Below the pieces are notes generated by a model, which was not told the origin of the DNA, did no database searches, and saw nothing but the letters and a program-made list of their open reading frames with translations. The position numbers and the translations under genes were made by a program. A stretch of 6,790 bases of DNA from Porticoccus sp. (lineage in GTDB: Bacteria > Pseudomonadota > Gammaproteobacteria > Pseudomonadales > Porticoccaceae), in contig NYXF01000120.1 in the NCBI GenBank assembly GCA_002685455.1, positions 1 through 6,790 on the forward strand, given 5' to 3'. Of the stretch, positions 1 to 6,174 are shown one piece after another. Positions within the stretch are counted from its first letter, which is position 1. Every line of letters starts with the position of its first letter.

Positions 1-1082
1 TTAGCCATACTCTTTAAGAAAAGAAAGTGAGATTTAATTGCATCTCTGGTAGTCTTATATTCATTGTATGGTAGTCTAAACTCTTTTGCTGTTTTCTTAA
101 CAATCTCTGATAATTTTTTGTAATGAATATGAGATATATTTGGGAATAGGTGATGTTCAACTTGGAAATTAAGTCCACCTGAGAACCAGTTCATTACCTT
201 ATTGTTTGTAGAAAAGTTAGAAGTGGTAAAAAGTTGATGAATGGCCCAAGTATTTTTCATGTCTAAATTTTTAAATGGTAAAGGCATCTCTACCTTTTCA
301 ACAATATGAGCTAACTGAAAAATTGTACTTAGTATTATACCTGCAGTGTAGTGCATAACAAAAAATCCAAGAAGTATTTTCCACCAAGAAAAATCCAGAT
401 AAATCATCGGTAATACAATCCAAATCGAGTAGTAAATAGACTTAGTGAAAATCAAATTAACCCACTGATATAGGGGTTTAATGAACTTTTTAAAAGAAAG
501 CTTCTCTTTTATGTACCTATTAGTCTGAAAATAATCAGCAATCACAGCCCAGTTAAAAGTCATGAGTCCATAAAGAAAGAAAGAATATATATGTTGGAAC
601 CTATGATGTGGCTTCCATCTTGTGTGTTCGCTAAATCTTAATATACGTCCAGCAGCTAGATCTTCGTCATGGCCATGAATATTAGTGTATGTGTGGTGGA
701 GCACATTATGCTGAATCTGCCAGTTGTATGCATTTCCTGCTAGTATATATATACTACTTCCCATTATTTTATTTACCCATTTTTTACTTGAGAATGATCC
801 GTGGTTTCCATCATGCATGATATTCATACCTACTCCAGCCATGCCCACACCTGTAACAATAATTAGACCGAGACATACCCACTGATTCAAATCTAAGAAC
901 ATGATAAGTAAGTAAGGGACAATAAAAATTGAAAAAATAATTACTGACTTTAGATACAGTTTCCAGTTTCCAGTTTTTTTTAATTTATTTTCTGAAAAAT
1001 ATTTATTTATTCTATTATTAAGAGTCTTAAAAAACTTTTGAGGATCTTTTCTTGAAAATTTTGGGAATGATAGATTACGCAC
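1..1082 (-). CDS. Fatty acid desaturase, acyl-lipid/acyl-CoA type (3' end cut by window edge)
   Basis: This is a membrane-bound di-iron desaturase that should insert a double bond into fatty acyl chains of membrane lipids or acyl-CoA, using oxygen and an electron donor such as ferredoxin or cytochrome b5. All three histidine boxes are visible in one minus-strand frame: HDGNH at residues 90-94, HNVLHH at 125-130, and QVEHH at 307-311 followed by LFPNISHIHY. The QxxHH form of box three is characteristic of the front-end/linoleoyl-CoA desaturase-like branch. Hydrophobic stretches occur just before box one (about residues 46-62) and between boxes two and three. The first in-frame ATG is residue 61, inside the membrane region, so I place the start at GTG (1080-1082), which yields MRNLSFPKFSRKDPQKFF. 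The reading frame is still open at base 1 after 360 codons; relatives are about this length, so only a few residues are missing. It is transcribed divergently from the methyltransferase. Family is certain; regioselectivity is not readable. Confidence 0.95.
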   Translation of the reverse strand, partial: MRNLSFPKFSRKDPQKFFKTLNNRINKYFSENKLKKTGNWKLYLKSVIIFSIFIVPYLLIMFLDLNQWVCLGLIIVTGVGMAGVGMNIMHDGNHGSFSSKKWVNKIMGSSIYILAGNAYNWQIQHNVLHHTYTNIHGHDEDLAAGRILRFSEHTRWKPHHRFQHIYSFFLYGLMTFNWAVIADYFQTNRYIKEKLSFKKFIKPLYQWVNLIFTKSIYYSIWIVLPMIYLDFSWWKILLGFFVMHYTAGIILSTIFQLAHIVEKVEMPLPFKNLDMKNTWAIHQLFTTSNFSTNNKVMNWFSGGLNFQVEHHLFPNISHIHYKKLSEIVKKTAKEFRLPYNEYKTTRDAIKSHFLFLKSMA

Positions 1083-1162
1083 ATGTAAATGAAATAAATA
1101 TTTTTCAAAAAATAAATAAAAACTTAATTAATTAAATTATAAATTAAAATTGAAAAAAGTCA
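1083..1162. promoter_or_regulatory. Divergent intergenic region, desaturase / methyltransferase
   Basis: These 80 bp separate two genes pointing away from each other, so promoters for both should lie here or inside the adjacent 5' ends. The stretch is almost pure A+T. It holds a perfect 12-bp palindrome, TTAATTAATTAA, at 1124-1135, which could be an operator but is also easy to get by chance in such composition. I could not find a clean Bacteroidota-type promoter (TTG, then TAnnTTTG); the nearest minus-strand match is TATTTTTTG at 1106-1114, which has one extra base in the spacer. Upstream of the methyltransferase ATG there is only an A-rich GAAAAAAG, typical of Bacteroidota genes that lack a strong Shine-Dalgarno site. 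Confidence 0.45.
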
Positions 1163-1789
1163 ATGGAATATAATTTTAAAGGACACTGGGATAATACATA
1201 TAAAAATACTCCAAAAGAAGAGTTAGGGTGGTTTGAGGATAATCCAGTGCCAACAACAGAGCTAATTGATAAATGCCATTTATCAAAAGACTCTCTTATA
1301 TTTAATGCAGGAGCAGGCTGTTCTATATTAATCCAGTTATTATCAGAAAAAGGATATAGAAATATTGTAGTTAACGATATCTCTTCAACTGCCATTCAAA
1401 ACTTAAAAAAACAACTCTCAACTACCAAAAATATTAATTTTATTGTTGATGACTTGACAAATCCAAAAGAGCTTAAAAATTTAAAAATGATTGATTTGTG
1501 GCATGACAGGGCAGTTTTACACTTCTTTACAGATAAGAATCAACAATACAATTATTTTGATTTATTAAAAAGAAAAGTTAAAAGTAGGGGATATGTTATT
1601 TTCTCTGAATTTGCAGTAGGTGGTGCTAATAAATGTTGTGGTTTAGAAGTGGTTAACTATAATGAGGAAATGTTTAAAGAAGGTTTGGGGGATGATTTTA
1701 AATTATTAGAATCTTTCAACTTCGAGTACAAACATCCCACAAATGGTAATAAAAGAAAATATATATACACCTTATTTAGAAGAAATTAA
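1163..1789 (+). CDS. Class I SAM-dependent methyltransferase, small (208 aa)
   Basis: This looks like a soluble cytoplasmic Rossmann-fold methyltransferase that moves a methyl group from S-adenosylmethionine to an unidentified small molecule. The N-terminus has the W-x-x-x-Y and LGWFEDNPVPTTELI segments typical of a family of short bacterial methyltransferases distantly like thiopurine methyltransferases. Motif I is IFNAGAGCS at residues 46-54, the SAM-binding glycine loop; the acidic residue often ending the first strand is Asn48 here. Asp72 in NIVVNDIS closes the second strand and should bind the SAM ribose. The adenine-side acidic pair is Asp96-Asp97, and DLWHDRAVLHFF (111-122) is the strongly conserved motif after strand four. 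The ATG at 1163 is supported because these conserved N-terminal residues begin right after it. It sits alone between a divergent desaturase and a downstream terminator. The substrate cannot be told from sequence; a link to lipid modification because of the neighbour is only speculation. Confidence 0.88.
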   Translation: MEYNFKGHWDNTYKNTPKEELGWFEDNPVPTTELIDKCHLSKDSLIFNAGAGCSILIQLLSEKGYRNIVVNDISSTAIQNLKKQLSTTKNINFIVDDLTNPKELKNLKMIDLWHDRAVLHFFTDKNQQYNYFDLLKRKVKSRGYVIFSEFAVGGANKCCGLEVVNYNEEMFKEGLGDDFKLLESFNFEYKHPTNGNKRKYIYTLFRRN

Positions 1790-1863
1790 TAAAGAATTGC
1801 CACTTTAAAAAAATCTATATGATCTTCTCTAGGTAACAACATTAAATTATCAAAGAAATTGAG

Positions 1864-1890
1864 ATCAAAAAGGCCTTTGTGATTTTTTTT
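1864..1890 (+). terminator. Probable intrinsic terminator after the methyltransferase gene
   Basis: Bases 1864-1883 form an imperfect inverted repeat: ATCA pairs with TGAT, then one A-G mismatch, then AAA with TTT around a GGCC centre. It runs directly into eight T residues (1883-1890). Wobble and A-U pairs could extend the base of the stem outward. The stem is AT-rich and weak, but stem plus T-tract in a 137-bp gap between same-strand genes fits a factor-independent terminator. It would separate the methyltransferase transcript from the three-gene cluster that begins at 1927. The rest of this gap (1790-1926) shows no convincing promoter, although one is expected there. Confidence 0.6.
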
Positions 1891-1926
1891 CATTTATGAA
1901 AAATATTATTAGATTAACAGCTCCTA

Positions 1927-2694
1927 ATGAAAAAATTAATCCTTCTCTTTTTAATTTTCTCTTGTTCAAAAGATAGAACAGCTCAACCTGAGTTATGCGA
2001 TGAAGATTATAACCCCCCTTTTGGTGGTACAATTTTTATTGACCCTGATATTATAACCCCAGAAGACCCTACAACTTTCGTGGGCTTATCTTATGCAGGT
2101 ACTGGAATAAGACAGATGTATGACAGGAGGTCGGGATGGATTAACTCAGAACCCTTCTTATTTCCAGCTGAGTATGATGATGGACTAAGTATCGAGATAC
2201 AAGTTAATCCTGAGTTTGGAACGTGGCAAAATGCCCAAGTATATGCCTTAAAGTATGCGGAGGTGATAGGAAGGTTAACAACTCAGCTAAGAAAAGATGT
2301 AGAGACTTCTTGGATTCATAGGGGAGATGAACCATTTGGTGGAGGTAATAATAACCTTTTGATCCATACTGACTGGTCCGAAAAAAATTATGAGAATCAA
2401 GGGATATTAGAAGAGACACTTGTGCATGAGGCATCACACACATCATTAGATTCTTACCATGCTGAATCTGAGGGTTGGTTACAAGCTCAAGATAGAGACT
2501 GTGAGTTTATATCTGTTTATGCCAGAGACTACCCAATAAGAGAAGATATAGCTGAAAGTTATTTGCCTTATCTAGCAATAAGGTACAGATCTGATAGAAT
2601 TTCTGAAGATTTAAAGAAAAAAATAGAAGATGCTATACCTAACAGAATCAAATACTTTGATGATAAAAACTTTAATATGTACCCTATTGATTAG
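1927..2694 (+). CDS. Putative zinc metallopeptidase lipoprotein, HExxH type, uncharacterised family
   Basis: This 255-residue protein is predicted to be exported and lipid-anchored. MKKLILLFLIFSC is a short type II signal peptide with the lipidated cysteine at residue 13. The following S-K-D resembles the charged export signal that sends Bacteroidota lipoproteins to the outside of the outer membrane. The core has HEASH at 167-171, the zinc-binding HExxH pattern with Glu168 as catalytic base, preceded by ILEETLV. A later segment, YARDYPIREDIAES (198-211), has the E-D-x-A-E pattern in which a glutamate (Glu210 or Glu206) serves as third zinc ligand in several gluzincin peptidases. His178 is an alternative ligand. 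Other striking segments are EIQVNPEFG (90-98) and FGGGNNNLLIHT (137-148). I recall similar sequences from other marine bacteria but know no named or studied family. The next gene starts 3 bp after the stop, so the two are probably co-transcribed. Peptidase activity is inferred from the motif only; substrate unknown. Confidence 0.82.
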   Translation: MKKLILLFLIFSCSKDRTAQPELCDEDYNPPFGGTIFIDPDIITPEDPTTFVGLSYAGTGIRQMYDRRSGWINSEPFLFPAEYDDGLSIEIQVNPEFGTWQNAQVYALKYAEVIGRLTTQLRKDVETSWIHRGDEPFGGGNNNLLIHTDWSEKNYENQGILEETLVHEASHTSLDSYHAESEGWLQAQDRDCEFISVYARDYPIREDIAESYLPYLAIRYRSDRISEDLKKKIEDAIPNRIKYFDDKNFNMYPID

Positions 2695-2697
2695 TAT

Positions 2698-4902
2698 ATG
2701 ATGATATGTAGATTATTAATTATCTTTTTTTTGCCATTTATTGTTTTTAGCCAAGGTAATAACTTGAAAGAAAGGCCATCATTTGAATACATTCAATTAG
2801 AGTCAGGTCCAGTTGTTGATGGAGATGTTTTAAATGATAAAATTTGGGATGGAGTATCAAATCTTTCTGAAATGATACAGTCTAAACCTTCAAATGGTGA
2901 GAAATCATCTGAAAAAACACAGATAAAAGTAGCCTTCTCATCATCAGTGATGTATGTTGGTGTTATGTGTTACGATTCTGATCCAAATTCTCTAGTGGTT
3001 TCGGATTCTAGGAGAGACGCAAGCTTAGATGATGATGATAGTTTCTTATTTATTATAGATACTTATAACGATCAGCAAAATGGATTTCTATTTGGAACAA
3101 ACTCAGCTGGAATGCAGTATGATGCCCAAATTGATAATGAAGGTGAAGGAAATCGTAGTTCCTCAAGACAACAGAGTGGAGTCATAGGTGGGACAAACCT
3201 TAACTGGGATGCGACATGGGTTGTTGAAACAAAGATTACTGATGAGGGGTGGAGTGCTGAATTTGCTATTCCACTTAAATCAATTCGATTTGGTTCGGGA
3301 CTAAATAAAACATGGGGAATTAATTTCCAGAGAAATATTAGCAAAACAAATGAGGTATCATACTGGGCATCAATGCCAGCAGACTATAATTTTAATATTA
3401 AAAGAGTCTCATTAGCGGGTAAGTTGAATGGTGTATCTTTAAAAAGTCCCGGTAATCTCAAATTTCTTCCGTATGCACTTGTGAAAGCAAGTCACAACAA
3501 GGCCTTTAAAAACAATAAATTTAATCAGGATTACGGAGCAGATTTGAAATATAGTATCACTTCAGGATTAACCTTAGACTTAACATATAACACTGATTTT
3601 GCACAAGCAGAAGTTGATAAACAACAAGTAAACCTAGATAGGTTTAATCTCTTTTATCCTGAAAAAAGAGCATTTTTTTTAGAGAATGCAGGTCAGTTCT
3701 CAGTTGGAAGTCCTGGTGAGGTAGACTTATTTTTTAGCAGAAGAATTGGAATATCTGGAAATGGAAGTATAGTCCCCATAATTGGTGGAGGTAGGTTATC
3801 AGGTAAAGTTGGTAATACAAATATTGGTTTACTATCTATGGTAACAGATGATGTAGATGAAATTTCAGTTAAGAAAAATAGTTTTAACGTGGCTAGAATT
3901 AACCATAATTTTGAAAATACAAGGTCTTCTATTGGGGGTATTTATGTTTCTAGAGATAGAATTGGTTTGAATTCAGTCAGTGACTACAACAGAGTAGTCG
4001 CCGTAGATGGTGTGTGGGGAATTGGTAAGAAGGCTAAAGTATCGGGTTTCCTCTCAAAAAGTTATACACCTGGAATAGAAGAAGATGACCACGCATTTAG
4101 GCTTGCAGCGAACTATGATTGGAATTTATGGAGATTATTAGCAAGCTACACTGAAATTGGTGAAGGATTTAATCCTGAGGTTGGTTACCTTGAGAGGAAC
4201 TCATTTAAAAAACCTCAATTCATGATATGGAAAACCATTCGATTTGATGATAGCAGGAAGCTTCTTGAAGTGAGACCACATATATATTCAAGAACATATT
4301 GGGATTTTACAGGAAAGTTAGTGTCAAGTTGGTTACATGTCGATAACCACTGGGCTTGGAGGAACGGATTGGAAATTCATACAGGAGTAAATTTTACAAG
4401 AGAGTGGGTGTTTAACGACTTTAATATATCTGACTTGACAATAAACCCTTCTAAATACAATCATGCTGAGGCACAGATAGTATTTATAACAAACCCTAAC
4501 AAAAAATTATCATTTAATAACAGGAGCTTTATAGGAGGCTATTTTGGTGGTTATAGAGTATCAAATAATTTATCATTTAACATAAGACCAGGCGATAAGT
4601 TTAATACCTCAATTTTTATTAATAGTAATAATTTAAGACTTAATAATGGTGAACTGGATGCTGTTATTAGTGGACTTAATTTATCTTATTCTTTTAACCC
4701 AAAAATGTTTATTCAGAGTTTAATTCAGTATAATAATGTCACAAATTTATTTTCTGTCAATGCGAGATATGGACTAATTAGAGATGCTAATTCAGGTCTT
4801 TATGTAGTCCTTAATATTGTGAAAGATGATGACATTTCAGATTATACTAACTACCAACAAATAACTATTAAGTACACTCATACGTTTGATATATTGAGGT
4901 AG
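2698..4902 (+). CDS. DUF5916 outer-membrane protein with CBM9-like N-terminal domain
   Basis: This 734-residue protein begins with a type I signal peptide (about residues 1-18, cleaved near VFS-Q). A carbohydrate-binding family 9-like (DOMON-type) beta-sandwich follows at about 28-235, recognisable by VVDGDVLNDKIWDGV near its start, the DTYNDQQNGFLFGTN strand region, and WSAEFAIPLKSIRFG near its end. The remainder, from about 250 to the C-terminus, matches DUF5916, with the hallmark FNLFYPEKRAFFLENAGQF at 316-334, and then alternating aromatic and polar strands typical of an outer-membrane beta-barrel. The family is widespread in Bacteroidota and has no established function; the front domain suggests glycan contact but does not prove it. 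The last residues are KYTHTFDILR, so the barrel does not end in the usual terminal aromatic residue. ATG codons at 2698 and 2701 are both possible starts. It lies 3 bp after the metallopeptidase gene and 13 bp before the repeat lipoprotein, consistent with one operon. Confidence 0.9.
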   Translation: MMICRLLIIFFLPFIVFSQGNNLKERPSFEYIQLESGPVVDGDVLNDKIWDGVSNLSEMIQSKPSNGEKSSEKTQIKVAFSSSVMYVGVMCYDSDPNSLVVSDSRRDASLDDDDSFLFIIDTYNDQQNGFLFGTNSAGMQYDAQIDNEGEGNRSSSRQQSGVIGGTNLNWDATWVVETKITDEGWSAEFAIPLKSIRFGSGLNKTWGINFQRNISKTNEVSYWASMPADYNFNIKRVSLAGKLNGVSLKSPGNLKFLPYALVKASHNKAFKNNKFNQDYGADLKYSITSGLTLDLTYNTDFAQAEVDKQQVNLDRFNLFYPEKRAFFLENAGQFSVGSPGEVDLFFSRRIGISGNGSIVPIIGGGRLSGKVGNTNIGLLSMVTDDVDEISVKKNSFNVARINHNFENTRSSIGGIYVSRDRIGLNSVSDYNRVVAVDGVWGIGKKAKVSGFLSKSYTPGIEEDDHAFRLAANYDWNLWRLLASYTEIGEGFNPEVGYLERNSFKKPQFMIWKTIRFDDSRKLLEVRPHIYSRTYWDFTGKLVSSWLHVDNHWAWRNGLEIHTGVNFTREWVFNDFNISDLTINPSKYNHAEAQIVFITNPNKKLSFNNRSFIGGYFGGYRVSNNLSFNIRPGDKFNTSIFINSNNLRLNNGELDAVISGLNLSYSFNPKMFIQSLIQYNNVTNLFSVNARYGLIRDANSGLYVVLNIVKDDDISDYTNYQQITIKYTHTFDILR

Positions 4903-4915
4903 CTTATCTTTAAAA

Positions 4916-6082
4916 TTGACACGATTTTATATCTTTTTTTTATTATTTATCTCTTGTCACCAAGATAAAGAGTTCGGTCTGATTATTAATATTTTTCCTG
5001 AAGATGCAGGATCAACTAGTCAGTTAAACAGCTTTTATTTTGAAGGAGATGAAATTATTCTTTTAGCTATACCAAATGAATTCTATGAATTTGACAGATG
5101 GTCTGGAGATTATGAAAGTAATAACTCTGAGATAAGATTTATTATAAAGAATAATTTCTCTATAACTGCTAACTTCAAACTTTTGGATTCTGATAAGGAT
5201 GGTATTGTAGACAAAGAAGATCAGTGTTTAGATACCGAGATCGGGACTAAAGTAAATTCAGTTGGATGTTCTGACGAAGATTTTGATTATGATAATGATG
5301 GGGTTATAAACTCTGAAGATAACTGTCCAAATACTCCTACCAGTACATCTGTTAATAATAAAGGATGTTCCTTAATTAAACTCCATGACAATGGAATTAC
5401 CTTAAAAGCAACATATTCTGCTTTAGACTATATAGGTGGAGTAGTATTATTTGATGGTGATAGTGTTATGATAGTTAGGGATTGGGATCATATCCTATCT
5501 TTAGACCCTTCAACTTATAATAAAGAAGTAAAATTTGCAACATCATTTATTGAAGAGACTAGAGAGCTTTGTTCTCTTCCATGTAAAATAAGTGACAACT
5601 TTGATATGAGTACATGGGATATGAGTGGGGTGAAATCTATGTATTTCACATTCTGGAATACGAACGGATTTAATCAGGATCTCTCAAAATGGGATGTTAG
5701 TGCTGTGGAAAGTATGGAAGGAATATTTTTTCATGCTTACAACATGAATGTGGATATATCAAGTTGGAATGTTTCAAATGTGAGAAATATGAAGAGAATG
5801 TTTAGAGGTGCAAAATATGCTAATCCAGATGTCTCACAGTGGGACGTATCTGAGGTAAGAGATATGAAAGAAATGTTTTTAGGAACTGATATTGCGCAAG
5901 ACTTGAAAAACTGGGATGTTTCAAATGTAACTAATATGGAAAAAATGTTTTATGATGCTAAATATTTTAATCAAGACTTATCAATTTGGGATGTAGGTAA
6001 TGTATCTGAATGTAACTCATTTTATGAAAATGCAAGTTCCTGGAATCTACCTAAACCAGATTTCATTAACTGTGAACCATAA
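4916..6082 (+). CDS. Surface lipoprotein with InlB-like, TSP3 and BspA-type (DUF285) repeats
   Basis: The start is TTG at 4916: the next in-frame upstream codons run into a stop (4895-4897), and the codons after it encode a lipoprotein signal, MTRFYIFFLLFISC, with lipidated Cys14. The D-K-E shortly after is charged, as in Bacteroidota surface-export signals. Domains in order are: an InlB B-repeat-like beta domain at about 21-88 (EGDEIILLAIPNEFYEFDRW); two thrombospondin type-3 calcium loops, DSDKDGIVDKEDQC (91-104) and DYDNDGVINSEDNC (124-137), each with a second cysteine 14 residues later (118 and 151); a linker; and six BspA-type DUF285 repeats centred on Trp234, 259, 284, 309, 333 and 358. 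BspA-like proteins often act as adhesins or as binding modules for proteins; calcium would rigidify the TSP3 part. No type IX secretion C-terminal domain is seen, consistent with lipid anchoring instead. It is the third gene of the cluster, 13 bp after the DUF5916 gene. Binding partner unknown. Confidence 0.88.
   Translation: MTRFYIFFLLFISCHQDKEFGLIINIFPEDAGSTSQLNSFYFEGDEIILLAIPNEFYEFDRWSGDYESNNSEIRFIIKNNFSITANFKLLDSDKDGIVDKEDQCLDTEIGTKVNSVGCSDEDFDYDNDGVINSEDNCPNTPTSTSVNNKGCSLIKLHDNGITLKATYSALDYIGGVVLFDGDSVMIVRDWDHILSLDPSTYNKEVKFATSFIEETRELCSLPCKISDNFDMSTWDMSGVKSMYFTFWNTNGFNQDLSKWDVSAVESMEGIFFHAYNMNVDISSWNVSNVRNMKRMFRGAKYANPDVSQWDVSEVRDMKEMFLGTDIAQDLKNWDVSNVTNMEKMFYDAKYFNQDLSIWDVGNVSECNSFYENASSWNLPKPDFINCEP
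5600..6022 (+). repeat. BspA/DUF285 repeat tract, 75-bp period
   Basis: Six in-frame repeat units encode the pattern W-D-V-S-x-V-x-x-M, with tryptophan codons at 5615, 5690, 5765, 5840, 5912 and 5987. Spacing is 75 bp except for the fifth unit, which is 72 bp because one residue is missing in LGTDIAQDLKNW. The last unit is degenerate: GNVSEC replaces the usual S-x-V-x-x-M. The repeats are similar in protein but quite diverged in DNA, so the array is old rather than freshly expanded. Confidence 0.85.
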
Positions 6083-6174
6083 TAATTAATCAAGCATATG
6101 TCATAATTTATCTCTTCATTTAAATTTCGATTTATTATATTGTCCGTCAAATTAAAATAACCAAATCAGATACA
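6083..6174 (+). other. Intergenic gap before the ABC transporter gene, no clear signal
   Basis: These 92 bp separate the repeat lipoprotein stop from the TTG start of the ABC ATPase. The only structure I see is a 5-bp AT-only stem, TAAAT/ATTTA, closing a TTCG loop at 6121-6134. It has no following T-tract, so I do not call it a terminator. No good TTG / TAnnTTTG promoter pair is visible. Whether the ABC gene has its own promoter or is read through from the cluster is open. Confidence 0.4.

Noticed and set aside
1144..1395. Minus-strand open frame of 83 codons over the methyltransferase start.
   Set aside because: It is antisense to a gene with clear motifs and its translation has no recognisable features.
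1896..1976. A 26-codon ORF starting at ATG 1896 that overlaps the start of the metallopeptidase gene in another frame.
   Set aside because: It is short, has no recognisable features, and overlaps a well-supported lipoprotein signal peptide; it could be a leader peptide but nothing supports that.
2204..2446. Minus-strand open frame of 80 codons inside the metallopeptidase gene.
   Set aside because: Shadow of the conserved coding sequence on the other strand.
3072..3344. Minus-strand open frame of 90 codons inside the DUF5916 gene.
   Set aside because: Shadow of a gene whose domain content is clear on the plus strand.
6121..6134. Small stem TAAAT/ATTTA with a TTCG loop, considered as a terminator after the repeat lipoprotein gene.
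   Set aside because: Only five AT pairs, and no T-tract follows.
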